64,000 bases of DNA from AP-15 sp035503615. GTDB taxonomy: Bacteria; Pseudomonadota; Alphaproteobacteria; ATCC43930; CGMCC-115725. Of the stretch, positions 44,770-53,288 are shown one piece after another. The notes below the pieces were generated by a model that saw nothing but the letters and a program-made list of their open reading frames with translations, searched no databases and had not been told where the DNA came from. The translations under genes were made by a program, and so were the position numbers. Each line of letters opens with the position of its first letter. Position 1 is the stretch's first letter. Where the stretch lies: the NCBI GenBank assembly GCA_035503615.1, contig DATJTI010000032.1, forward strand, positions 31,111 to 95,110, written 5' to 3'.

Positions 44770-45657
44770 ATGCCCCATCATGGCCGCGGCGGCCGATCGC
44801 GCGCAGGGCTGCTCGCGGCGGGTGATCGCAGCGGCGGCCCGCACCTCCTGCGGATTGCGGCGAGGTGTCTTTCCTGTTGCCTTCCCGCGCTGATGGCGCT
44901 GTGGCTCTTCACGGGCGGTGCTGCAGCGCAGACCGGCGTGATCCAACAGAACAACATGTCCTCGCAACCGGATGCGAGCCAGCAGAACAATCTGAGCATC
45001 AACGGCGAGGGCAGCAGCGTCACGATCAGCGGCCGATCGATCTCGGTCGATACCACGACAACCGGTACGAGCAGGATCATCGGCAATGGTCAGCCGGCAT
45101 CGCAGCAGCGGCCGCTCGGCCCGGTCAGCACGATCCATGCCGACGGCGCCTTTGCGCTGACGATCACGGTCGCTGCGACGCCGAAGCTGACGATCGAAGC
45201 CGACAGCAATCTGCTGCCGATCATCAAGACGACGGTGTCGAACAGGCGGCTCGAGATTTATGCCGACCGGTCCTATTCGGTCGAGGGCCGGATCAAAGTG
45301 ACCGTCGCCTCGCCGGCAATCACCGACATCTCCGCCTCCGGCAGCAACCGGATCGAGGCTGCCGGCTTCACCGGCGGGCCGCTCACTCTCAGCCTGGACG
45401 GCTCCAACACCGCCAGCGTCTCAGGCCAGGTGGCGGCACTGAGCAGTGTGATCAGCGGCGCCAACCACCTTTTGGCCCGGGGGCTCCGAGCCGATTCGGC
45501 GAAAATCACGCTGAACGGATCGGGCGATGCGATGATCGATGCGCGACAGGCGATCGCCGCGCAGATCTCCGGCGCCGGTTCGATCACGGTTTATGGCAAC
45601 CCGAAGTCGCGCAGCACCGAGGTCAACGGAGCCGGCAGGATTACCTTCGCCGAATGA
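44770..45657 (+). CDS. GIN domain (DUF2807) exported protein
   Basis: A 295-residue exported protein with a hydrophobic leader (LPALMALWLFTGGAAA, ending ~residue 53), an Asn/Ser/Gln-rich linker, and a C-terminal GIN/DUF2807 beta-helix-like domain (LTITVAATPKLTIEAD, ITDISASGSNRIEA, LTLSLDGSNTASVSGQ, KITLNGSGDAMIDA, ISGAGSITVYG). Such domains occur in putative auto-transporter or surface adhesin proteins; function is unclear. The start is ATG 44770 with an AGGAGGGAA site (44759-44767); an in-frame ATG lies at 44731. It faces asnB convergently. Confidence 0.82.
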   Translation: MPHHGRGGRSRAGLLAAGDRSGGPHLLRIAARCLSCCLPALMALWLFTGGAAAQTGVIQQNNMSSQPDASQQNNLSINGEGSSVTISGRSISVDTTTTGTSRIIGNGQPASQQRPLGPVSTIHADGAFALTITVAATPKLTIEADSNLLPIIKTTVSNRRLEIYADRSYSVEGRIKVTVASPAITDISASGSNRIEAAGFTGGPLTLSLDGSNTASVSGQVAALSSVISGANHLLARGLRADSAKITLNGSGDAMIDARQAIAAQISGAGSITVYGNPKSRSTEVNGAGRITFAE

Positions 45658-46112
45658 CGGGTGGGACAGCGGAGGGTCGCGAAGGCCACGCGCCGGACTG
45701 CGCCCCGATCCCGTCGATCTGGGGACACCGCGCCGGCAACCCGGCGCAGCATCCCGCAGCTGCCAAATTCCTCGACGGCGCGGTCAAAGAGCCGCCGGCG
45801 CGCCCAGCCCCGGCCGCACGATCGCCGGGCCTGCTCGACCGGCGCGATCATCGGCCGGCCGAGCCTCAGCGTGCGCGACCGTCCCGATCGCCCGGATCGA
45901 CACAGACAAAGCTCGCGGCGTCGGTCGTGGCCCCGACCCTACTGTATTTCGCCACCTGCGGATAGGGACACACGAACACCCAGTACTGCATCCGTTGATA
46001 AAAAACCCGGACGGATCGCGCATAGGGCGAGCGAGCCTACGTTAATCGACAGCACGGGGCTAGTGCAAACCGACCGCCGCCCGATTCGCGATTTCCGCTG
46101 CGGACCGGCCGC
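45658..46112. other. Convergent intergenic region without a supported gene
   Basis: About 455 bp separate the GIN-domain stop and the asnB stop. Frames on both strands are long but arginine-rich and lack homology. It is GC-rich with AT-richer ends (TAAAAAACC near 46000); no T-run hairpin was found. It should hold the terminators of both genes. Confidence 0.4.
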
Positions 46113-47891
46113 TCAGAGGTGCTCCGCCAGCGCCGCCATCGTATCGGGCGGCAGCGCGATGCGCTCGATATGGCGGCGATGCCACAACGCGTAGAACAAG
46201 AGGTTCCAGGCGGCCCGGCCGGCGCGCTTTTGTCCAGCGGCGGCAAACAGGGTCTCGACGGCATCGGGCCGGCAGATCTCACGCACCGCCGGCGAGCGCG
46301 CGACCAGCGGTCCAACGGCTTTGGCGCGATCGGCGATCCACCGCGCCACCGGCACCGTAAAGCCGCGCTTGCGTGCCAGCGGTTGCGCCTGTGGCAACTG
46401 GGCGGCGAGCCAGCGGCGCAGCAGCCACTTGCCGAGGCCGCGGCGAATCTTGAATTCGTCGGGCAGGCGAAAGGCCAGCTTTGCAACCTCGGCATCGAGA
46501 AACGGAGTGCGCCCCTCGGTGCCATGCGCCATCAGGCAGCGGTCGAGCTTGGTCAACAGATCATTTGGCAGCCAGTCGGCGCAATCGACCGCCTGCGCCG
46601 CTTGCAGCGGCGTGCGGCTGTGACTGCCGCCATGCACCTCGGCCGCGGCGATGCCATCGCGCCAGCCGGCAATCTGGCCGCGCAGCACGCCGAGATCATC
46701 GAGCACGCCGCGCGCCCGCGGCCGGCGTCCCCCCGCCCACCACGGGCGCATCACGCTGCGATAGCGGCCATAGCCACCAAACAGCTCGTCCCCGCCCTCG
46801 CCCGACAGAATCACCTTGAGCCCGGCTTGCCGCGCCGCTTGTGCCAGCGCCCAGGTCGGCAGCATCGCGTAATCGGCGGCGGGGTCGTCGACCGAAGCGG
46901 CGATATCCGGCAACAGCCTCCAGAAATCGTCCTCGGTGAACAGAATCTCGACATGCTCGGCGCCGATCGCTGCCGCCGCGGCCCGCGCCGCTGGACGCTC
47001 GTCGGCCGCGTCGCCATCGGCGAAGCCGATCGTGAACGCCTTGACCGGCCGCTCGGCCAGCCGGGCCATCATCGCCAGCACCGCAGTCGAATCGATGCCA
47101 CCCGACAGAAACATGCCAAACGGTACGTCGGAACGCTGATGGATGCGCACGCTGTCGGCAAAGGCGGCGTCGAGCCGCGCCAGCGCTTCCTCCTCGCCGA
47201 GCGTCACCGGGCCGAATTCGGGCAGGGCCGCACGGCGGCGGCGCTCGACGATCCTCCCGCGGCGGACGACGACGGTTTCTCCGGGCAGCACCCGGTTGAT
47301 CCCGGCAAAGATCGTCTCGCGCCCGGTCGTGAACTGCATCTGCACCAGTTCGTTGCGCGCGCGGCGGACGAGTACCGGCGCGACCAGACCGGCATCGATC
47401 AGCGCCCCCGGCTCGGAGGCGAAGGCAAAACCTTGCGCCGTCTCGGCGTAATAGAGCGGCTTGATCCCGAACGGGTCGCGGGCCAGCACCAGGCGCCCGG
47501 CGGCCGGATCATGCAATGCCATGGCGTACATGCCGCGCAGATGCAGCGTAAAATCGAGCCCGTGGCGGCGATAGAGATGCAGCGGCAATTCGCAATCCGA
47601 CCGGGTCGAGTAGGCAATCGGCCGGGTCGCATCGAGCTGTGCGCGCAGCTCGACATAATTGTAGATTTCAGCATTGGCGATCAGCGCCGCGCCGCCGGGC
47701 TCGAACAACGGCTGGTCACCGGTGTCGAGATCGATGATCGCCAGCCGGGTCTGCACCATGCCGACATCGCCCGAGCGATACCGGCCATCCCCGTCCGGCC
47801 CGCGATGGCGCAAGGCGGCGCCCATTCGCGCCAACGGTGCGGCCGCGGGCGGCGCGCCGTCGAGCGTCATCAACCCGGCGATGCCGCACAT
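46113..47891 (-). CDS. Asparagine synthase-like glutamine amidotransferase
   Basis: A 592-residue AsnB-type enzyme: N-terminal class II glutaminase with Cys2 (MCGIAG), RLAIIDLDTGDQPL, then a synthetase domain with the ATP-pyrophosphatase loop SGGIDST (residues ~266-272) and GEGGDELFGGYGRY. It normally makes Asn from Asp, but here it ends an operon of four glycosyltransferases, where such proteins amidate carboxyl groups of glycan sugars (uronamides). Which one applies is inference. ATG 47891 overlaps the stop of the upstream glycosyltransferase by 22 bp, suggesting translational coupling. Length is normal. Confidence 0.9.
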   Translation of the reverse strand: MCGIAGLMTLDGAPPAAAPLARMGAALRHRGPDGDGRYRSGDVGMVQTRLAIIDLDTGDQPLFEPGGAALIANAEIYNYVELRAQLDATRPIAYSTRSDCELPLHLYRRHGLDFTLHLRGMYAMALHDPAAGRLVLARDPFGIKPLYYAETAQGFAFASEPGALIDAGLVAPVLVRRARNELVQMQFTTGRETIFAGINRVLPGETVVVRRGRIVERRRRAALPEFGPVTLGEEEALARLDAAFADSVRIHQRSDVPFGMFLSGGIDSTAVLAMMARLAERPVKAFTIGFADGDAADERPAARAAAAAIGAEHVEILFTEDDFWRLLPDIAASVDDPAADYAMLPTWALAQAARQAGLKVILSGEGGDELFGGYGRYRSVMRPWWAGGRRPRARGVLDDLGVLRGQIAGWRDGIAAAEVHGGSHSRTPLQAAQAVDCADWLPNDLLTKLDRCLMAHGTEGRTPFLDAEVAKLAFRLPDEFKIRRGLGKWLLRRWLAAQLPQAQPLARKRGFTVPVARWIADRAKAVGPLVARSPAVREICRPDAVETLFAAAGQKRAGRAAWNLLFYALWHRRHIERIALPPDTMAALAEHL

Positions 47892-48952
47892 CCTGGAACC
47901 AGCCGGTCGAAAAAGTGTCGATACTGAGCGACCACCGCGGCTTCGGTGAACTCGGCTTCATAAGCAAGCCGGCCGGCGCGGGCGAGGCGAGTGCGCAGTG
48001 CGGGATCCCGCATCAAGCGCTCGATCGCCGCCGCCAAGGCCCGCGGGCCGCCACCGGGTCGACCGGGCAGCGGCACCAGGAGCCCGCTCACCCCATCCTC
48101 GATCAGCCGGGCGGGACCGTCGCTGGCGATGGCGATGACCGGCAGCCCCGCCGACCAGGCTTCGATCACGACATTGCCGAGCGGCTCCAATAGCGACGGG
48201 CAGACAAAAAAATCCGCCTGCGCCAGCAGTTCCGGCACATCCTCGCGCCAGCCGAGAAAGCTGACCCGATCGGCAATCCCGAGGCGGCCGGCAAGCCGTT
48301 GCAGCGGGACCCGCAGCGGCCCATCCCCGGCGATCGCCAGCCGTACCGCCGGCACTTCGGCCAACGCCGCGAGCAACAGGTCGAACCCCTTGTTTGGATG
48401 CAGACGGCCGAGTGCCAGCGCCCGCGGCGGATCGGCGAGCGGAGCATCGGGCGCGCTTCCCCGATTCCCCGGCCGATTCGTGTCCGACCGGCGCGTATCC
48501 GGTACAAAGTTGGGCAAATAATCAATCCGCTGGCGTGGCCAGCCCGCCGCTACGGCATAATCGACAATTGCCCGGGTGTTGCCGATCAGATGGTCGCAGC
48601 GCTGGTAATATTTCAAATCATAATACCCCCCGAGGCGGGCAACATGCACGAAATCACCGCGCGGGCAAAGCCGGGTCGCCCGGCTCATCCAGGTCAGCAC
48701 GATATCGGGGCGCCAGCGGGCGACCTCGCGCCGAAAGGCGAGCCGGGTGGCAATATCGAGCGCGCCGCCAAACGGCAACTCGGCGATTGCGATCCCGGCC
48801 TCGCTCAGATGTCGTGACCGGGTTCGATCGTGCCGCATCAGGATGCGCTGGGTCTCGCCGGCCCGCTGCAACGCCGTCGCCAGCCGGACAAAAAAGGTCT
48901 CGGCACCGCCGTGACGCGCCCCGGCGATCGCCTGCAGCAATTTTCGGGTCAT
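47870..48952 (-). CDS. Glycosyltransferase family 4
   Basis: A 360-residue GT-B glycosyltransferase of family 4. It starts MTRKLLQAIAGARHGGAETFF, has LGRLHPNKGFDLLLAALAEVP, the GWREDVPELLAQADFFVCPSLLEPLG(N) acceptor/donor motif and EAWSAGLPVIAIASDG. Transfers a sugar from an activated nucleotide donor onto lipopolysaccharide or another glycan in the cytoplasm. ATG 48952 overlaps the stop of the previous glycosyltransferase by one base. The donor sugar is unknown. Confidence 0.92.
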   Translation of the reverse strand: MTRKLLQAIAGARHGGAETFFVRLATALQRAGETQRILMRHDRTRSRHLSEAGIAIAELPFGGALDIATRLAFRREVARWRPDIVLTWMSRATRLCPRGDFVHVARLGGYYDLKYYQRCDHLIGNTRAIVDYAVAAGWPRQRIDYLPNFVPDTRRSDTNRPGNRGSAPDAPLADPPRALALGRLHPNKGFDLLLAALAEVPAVRLAIAGDGPLRVPLQRLAGRLGIADRVSFLGWREDVPELLAQADFFVCPSLLEPLGNVVIEAWSAGLPVIAIASDGPARLIEDGVSGLLVPLPGRPGGGPRALAAAIERLMRDPALRTRLARAGRLAYEAEFTEAAVVAQYRHFFDRLVPGCAASPG

Positions 48953-50001
48953 CACCCACCCGGCCGGATCAGCGCTTCGAACCGCGCGGCAACCGCGTCC
49001 CAGCTCAAGCCGCGCTGCTGCGCCAAGGCCCCCTGATGCCAGCGCCGCCACAGGGTGTCGTCGCGCAGCACGGCGACCGCTGCCGCGGCAAACGCAGCGT
49101 CATCCGCCGCGACCCGGCCGCTGACGCCGTCGAGAACGCGCTCGCCGACGGCACCCAGCGGGGTCACGACCGCCGGCACGCCCATCGCCTGGGCTTCGGC
49201 CAGCGCCAGACAGAAGGTTTCGCCGGGATCGCCGCGATAGAGCATCACGCGGGCATCGGGCAAAGCCGCCGCCAGCGCGTCATGCGCGATCGGCGCGAAG
49301 CGGCGCACTCCGGCGCCGCCAAGCGCTTCGGCGCGCGCCAGCACCGCCGCGACCCGCTCGGCCTTTCCTGCGTTGCCGCCAACTGGGTCGCCGCCGACCG
49401 GGTTGCCGGCATAGACATGCAGTTCGGCTCCGGGCACCGCCGGCGCGATCCGCGCCACCCACAGATCAAGCAGCCAATCGAGGCCGCGCAGCGGGTTCGA
49501 GGTGAAGATCGCGCGCGGCAGCGGCGGCTCGCGGGCAACCGCACCACGGAACCGATCGAGCATGCCATAGGGGATCACCCGCCGCCCGCCGCAAGGCAGC
49601 CAGCGCGGGATCGTTGCCGCGTGGTAAGTCCCGGTCGCCACCAGCACCGGCCGGTAGCGGGCGAGCCGCCACAGATTGCGCGGCTTCTTCAGGTAGCCGG
49701 CCGGATTGTGCAGCCAGAACAGCCGGCGCCGCGGCCGGCGGACCAGCCCGATAACACGGTGGCCGCGATTGCCGATATAGAGATCGCAGGTCTCGGGCAG
49801 GGAGTGGCACAGCGGGGCCCAGCGCACGCCCTTATGGTCGAGCACGGCAGCGCAATGATTGCGCACCTCGACCCGATGTCCGCGCTGGGCGAGCGCCTCA
49901 GCGAGCGCCACAAAGGCGGTTTCGGCACCGCCGAGCGGGTGTGTTTCGGCCATCGCGCCGTCAAACGCGATGCCGTCATCGGCCATCACCACCTGCGCCA
50001 T
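48952..50001 (-). CDS. Glycosyltransferase (GT-B, family 4-like)
   Basis: A 349-residue GT-B glycosyltransferase. Motifs: PLGGAETAFVALAEALAQRGHRV at the N-terminus, IFTSNPLRGLDWLLDLW, YRGDPGETFCLALAEAQAMGVPAVVTPLGAVGERV near the C-terminus (a family 4 type donor-binding region). The protein contains two imperfect NPVGGD-type units (a 15-bp repeat near 49375-49404). ATG 50001 overlaps the upstream stop by one base and its own stop overlaps the next start by one base. Its donor and acceptor are unknown. Confidence 0.88.
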   Translation of the reverse strand: MAQVVMADDGIAFDGAMAETHPLGGAETAFVALAEALAQRGHRVEVRNHCAAVLDHKGVRWAPLCHSLPETCDLYIGNRGHRVIGLVRRPRRRLFWLHNPAGYLKKPRNLWRLARYRPVLVATGTYHAATIPRWLPCGGRRVIPYGMLDRFRGAVAREPPLPRAIFTSNPLRGLDWLLDLWVARIAPAVPGAELHVYAGNPVGGDPVGGNAGKAERVAAVLARAEALGGAGVRRFAPIAHDALAAALPDARVMLYRGDPGETFCLALAEAQAMGVPAVVTPLGAVGERVLDGVSGRVAADDAAFAAAAVAVLRDDTLWRRWHQGALAQQRGLSWDAVAARFEALIRPGG

Positions 50002-50885
50002 CAGCCATATCCGCGCGGCGCTTCGGGTTCCACCTTCACCCGCCGGTGACCTGAGCCTGCCGGCGGCGCAACCGGCGCGCCAGGGGCATTGGCAGTCGGA
50101 TCGGGGTCGAGCCGCGCCTTCAGATAGGACAGGATCGGATAGAGTGCGGCGCAGAGTGCCACCAGAAAGCCCCACGGCCCTTCCCGATAGCCCTTGCGGC
50201 CGACATAGCATTTCCAGAAGCGCGACGGGATGCGCCGCAGGTTGCGGCCATAGCTGCCGATGTCGCCGCTGTCGCGCAGGTCCTGCGCCCGCGCGCTCGA
50301 ATAGCGGTCGAGGCGGCGCAGCATGTCGGAGATGTCGCGGTCGACATAATGCAGGATCGGCGAGGATAGCGCTGCACCTTGCCCGCCCGACAGCGCCACC
50401 GCCGGATGGACCCGCTCGCTGCCCCATCGCTTGGCACCGTGGCGATAGAGGGCGGCATGCGCCGAGCGCCCGAACGACGCGCCCCAGCCCCAGCGCACCC
50501 GTCGCTCGCCGATAAAATTATCGACCGGGACGAGGTGCCAGTCGGCCGGCGACGTCGCCACGATCTGGCAGATCTCCCGGGCGAGTTCGGGGGTCACCCG
50601 CTCGTCGGCATCGATCTCGAAGATCCATCGGCCGCGACACGCGTCAATCCCGGCATGGCGGCGCGGCCCTTCGCGCTCCCAGGCGCCCTCGACCAGGCGA
50701 TCGGTAAAATGCCGCGCGATCTCGCGGGACCGGTCTTTGCAGCGGTCGAGGACGACGACAATCTCGTCGGCAAAGCCGAGACCAGCGAGACAGTCGGCGA
50801 GCTGGCGCTCCTCGTCATGCACGACGACCAGCGCGGAGATCGTCGCCGCCGGGGTCACGCCGCCCGGCTCGCGAGCCGCCGCCAC
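50001..50885 (-). CDS. Glycosyltransferase family 2 (KdtX/WaaE-like)
   Basis: A 294-residue inverting GT-A glycosyltransferase. The nucleotide-binding start is ISALVVVHDEERQLADCL, then DEIVVVLDRCKDRS and the DxD-type metal site FEIDADERV (residues ~92-100). The middle and C-terminal parts (GWGASFGRSAHAALYRHG; RRIPSRFWKCYVGRKGYREG; a hydrophobic FLVALCAALYPILSY segment) match the WaaE/KdtX LPS-core beta-1,4-glucosyltransferase group. It is in the same operon as the GT9 (31-bp overlap) and GT4-like genes. Role in lipopolysaccharide core or O-chain is inferred. Confidence 0.9.
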   Translation of the reverse strand: MAAAREPGGVTPAATISALVVVHDEERQLADCLAGLGFADEIVVVLDRCKDRSREIARHFTDRLVEGAWEREGPRRHAGIDACRGRWIFEIDADERVTPELAREICQIVATSPADWHLVPVDNFIGERRVRWGWGASFGRSAHAALYRHGAKRWGSERVHPAVALSGGQGAALSSPILHYVDRDISDMLRRLDRYSSARAQDLRDSGDIGSYGRNLRRIPSRFWKCYVGRKGYREGPWGFLVALCAALYPILSYLKARLDPDPTANAPGAPVAPPAGSGHRRVKVEPEAPRGYG

Positions 50886-51814
50886 AGCCGCCCAGCCGCG
50901 GCCTCGGCGGCATCGACCGAGAGCCCGTCCATCAGCGTCCCGGTGGTCCGATGGTCGAACCCCGGACCGAACATCCGCTCGCGCGGTTCGCTCGACGCCA
51001 CAACGGCGGCATGCGGACCCCAGGGGGCATATTGCCGGCTCGGGCTCGGGCCGAACAGACCCAGCGTCGGCGTCCCGGAGCCGGCAGCGAGGTGCATCAG
51101 CCCGGTATCGTTGCCGATGAACAGCGCGCAGCGCCGCAGCACCGCCGCCGCGGTCAGCAGGTCGACCCGTCCCACCAGGTCGATGCGGCGATCGGGCGGG
51201 ATCGCGTCGAGCACCGGCCGGGCCTGGGCGCGCTCATCGGCTGCGGCCAGCACCGCGACCCGCGCTCCCGGCAGCATTCCGCCCGGCCCGGTCAGCCGCA
51301 GCACCAGTTCGGCAAACCGCTCGGCACGCCACTCCTTGCCGCGCCAATTCGCCGCCGGGCCGATCGCCAGCACCGGATCGCCCGCGGGGACCAGCGCCGC
51401 GGCGGCGCGTTCGTGCTGCGCTCCGGTCCACAACCGCGGGCCGGGCGGCGGATCGAGCGCAAACAGCCGGGCCAGCTGGACCACCCGGTGCTCGTCGGCG
51501 TCGCCCTTGGCCATAACCCGCCGCTCCTCGGTTCGCAGCAGCCAGGCCAGCGCCGAGCCACGCAGATCGACGACGAGCTCCCAGCGCCGCGCCGCGACCG
51601 CGGCGTAGAGCGGCAGCCAGTGCAGCGACCAGCGGCGCTTTTCGACGGTGATCAGCCGCTTGAGCCCCGGCACCTCGGTGAAGAGCGGAACGGCAAGCGG
51701 CCCCGCGGCGATCGTCAGCCGCGCACCCGGATAGCGATCGACCAGATGGCGCAGCAGACCGGTCGACAGCACGGCGTCACCGATCCGCGTTGCGGTAACA
51801 AAGAGGATGTCCAT
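50855..51814 (-). CDS. Glycosyltransferase family 9 (heptosyltransferase-like)
   Basis: A 319-residue GT9 enzyme of the ADP-heptose:LPS heptosyltransferase group. It starts MDILFVTATRIGDAVLSTGLL, has GPAANWRGKEWRAERFAEL and the characteristic FIGNDTGLMHLAAGSGTPTLGLFGPS donor-binding motif. It transfers a heptose or another sugar to LPS inner core. Its start ATG 51814 is the first of the operon and its stop overlaps the GT2 gene by 31 bp. It is divergent from ygfZ (51912). Confidence 0.93.
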   Translation of the reverse strand: MDILFVTATRIGDAVLSTGLLRHLVDRYPGARLTIAAGPLAVPLFTEVPGLKRLITVEKRRWSLHWLPLYAAVAARRWELVVDLRGSALAWLLRTEERRVMAKGDADEHRVVQLARLFALDPPPGPRLWTGAQHERAAAALVPAGDPVLAIGPAANWRGKEWRAERFAELVLRLTGPGGMLPGARVAVLAAADERAQARPVLDAIPPDRRIDLVGRVDLLTAAAVLRRCALFIGNDTGLMHLAAGSGTPTLGLFGPSPSRQYAPWGPHAAVVASSEPRERMFGPGFDHRTTGTLMDGLSVDAAEAAAGRLWRRLASRAA

Positions 51815-51911
51815 CTCGCCGGTCCGGACGCGCTTATATCCCGCACCCTCCGCCTTGCCAAGCTGGCACCGCCCACCCAACTCTATCCGGCCGCAACCGT
51901 ATTGCCGAGCC

Positions 51912-52826
51912 ATGCCCGACGCTTCTTTTGTGCTGCTCGACGACCGCGGCGTCCTCGCCGTCGGCGGGCCCGATCGCCGCCAGTTCCTGCAAGGTCTGAT
52001 CTCGAACGATGTCGACAAGGTCGGCGCGGACCGGGCGCGCTATGCGGCACTGCTGACCGCACAGGGCAAATATCTGCACGATTTCACGATGGTGGAGTGC
52101 GCTCTCGGTGCCGATGCGGCAATTCTGCTCGATGCCGAGGCCGGCCGGCTCGCCGATCTGAAGCGCCGGCTGTCGCTCTATCGGCTGCGGGCCAAGGTCT
52201 CGCTCGATGCGAGGCCCGATCTCGCTGTGGCTGCGGTTTTTGGCGATGGCGCGATCGCCACCTTCGGTCTCGTTGACCAGCCCGGCGCCGCGCGGCCGTT
52301 CGCCGCCGGTATCGCCTTTGTCGATCCGCGGCTTGCGGCACTCGGCGCACGCTGCATTCTCCCCCGTTCCGATGCCCCTGCGGCGCTGACCCGGGCCGGG
52401 CTGCACGAGGCCGATTTTGCCGCCTGGGACGCGCATCGCCTCGGCCTCGGCATACCCGATGGCGGCCGCGACCTGGAACTCGAAAAATCGATCCTGCTCG
52501 AAGCCGGGTTTGACGAGCTGAACGGAATCGATTGGCAAAAGGGCTGCTATATCGGCCAGGAACTGACCGCGCGGACCAAGTATCGCGGCCTCGTCAAGCG
52601 GCGGTTGGTGCCGGTCGTGATCGACGGCCCGGTGCCGCCCGTGGGCACCCCGATCAGCAACCTCGGCCGCGAGGTCGGCGAATTGCGGTCGAGCCGCGAC
52701 GGCCATGGGCTGGCGCTGCTGCGGATCGAAGCCCTCCGCGGCAACCAGAAGCTGACCGCCGGCGATGCAGCTATCGTCCCGTTCCGGCCGGATTGGCTGC
52801 AGCTTCCCGCAGATGATGGCGGGTAG
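51912..52826 (+). CDS. ygfZ: YgfZ/GcvT domain protein (folate-binding, iron-sulfur assembly)
   Basis: A 304-residue YgfZ protein, a tetrahydrofolate-binding GcvT-like protein involved in iron-sulfur enzyme maintenance and tRNA modification. The signature motif K-G-C-Y-x-G-Q-E is in QKGCYIGQELTARTKYRG. The start is ATG 51912; upstream codons are overlap with the divergent GT9 gene. The N-terminus (SFVLLDDRGVLAVGGPDRRQFLQGLISNDV) and the C-terminal LLRIEAL are typical. It is near, but not coupled to, housekeeping genes of ppdK and glyS. Confidence 0.92.
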   Translation: MPDASFVLLDDRGVLAVGGPDRRQFLQGLISNDVDKVGADRARYAALLTAQGKYLHDFTMVECALGADAAILLDAEAGRLADLKRRLSLYRLRAKVSLDARPDLAVAAVFGDGAIATFGLVDQPGAARPFAAGIAFVDPRLAALGARCILPRSDAPAALTRAGLHEADFAAWDAHRLGLGIPDGGRDLELEKSILLEAGFDELNGIDWQKGCYIGQELTARTKYRGLVKRRLVPVVIDGPVPPVGTPISNLGREVGELRSSRDGHGLALLRIEALRGNQKLTAGDAAIVPFRPDWLQLPADDGG

Positions 52827-52857
52827 CGATCCGGCGACTCATCGACCGGTTATTGCG

Positions 52858-52887
52858 GGTCATTGCGCATCGGGTCATTGCGCATCG
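52858..52887. repeat. 15-bp perfect tandem duplication at the end of the proline-rich gene
   Basis: GGGTCATTGCGCATC occurs twice in direct tandem (52858-52872, 52873-52887). The minus-strand stop (52875-52877) lies in the second copy, and the repeat follows ygfZ. Confidence 0.9.
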
Positions 52888-53288
52888 GGCGCGTTCAGCT
52901 GCTGCTCGAGCTCGCGGCTCGGCAGGCTGCCGGGATTGATTCCCTGGCGCTGCAGCTGCCAGAGCCGGCTGCGCAAATCGGTGCGGTAGGTTTGCAGTTT
53001 CTGTTGATCGATCGGCCCCGGCAGCGCCGGCGGCGGATAGGCCGAATAGGCCGGGCGCGGCAACTGATAGACCGGCCCCGGCTGTGTCAGAATCGGTGAC
53101 AATCCGCTTGGCGGTGCCGGGGCATAGCCGGGATTGATCGGTGGCGGCGACGGCACCGGAGCGGGCGGCGGCGCAGGAGCCGGCATCGGCAACAGCAGCG
53201 TCAGCGGCGGCTTGGCGACGGGTGCGGCAGCGACGGGTGCGGCGGCGACCACTGCCGCCAGCAAGACGGCACCCGCCCGCCGGTTCAA
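52875..53288 (-). CDS. Proline-rich exported hypothetical protein
   Basis: A 137-residue protein. TTG at 53288 gives MNRRAGAVLLAAVVAAAPVAAA, a clear signal peptide, overlapping the ppdK stop as TTGA. The mature part is proline-rich (PAPAPPPAPVPSPPP), then carries a C-terminal helical segment (QKLQTYRTDLRSRLWQLQRQG). No ATG start fits the signal peptide, so the TTG choice is inferred. Function unknown; it is probably periplasmic. Confidence 0.65.
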   Translation of the reverse strand: MNRRAGAVLLAAVVAAAPVAAAPVAKPPLTLLLPMPAPAPPPAPVPSPPPINPGYAPAPPSGLSPILTQPGPVYQLPRPAYSAYPPPALPGPIDQQKLQTYRTDLRSRLWQLQRQGINPGSLPSRELEQQLNAPDAQ

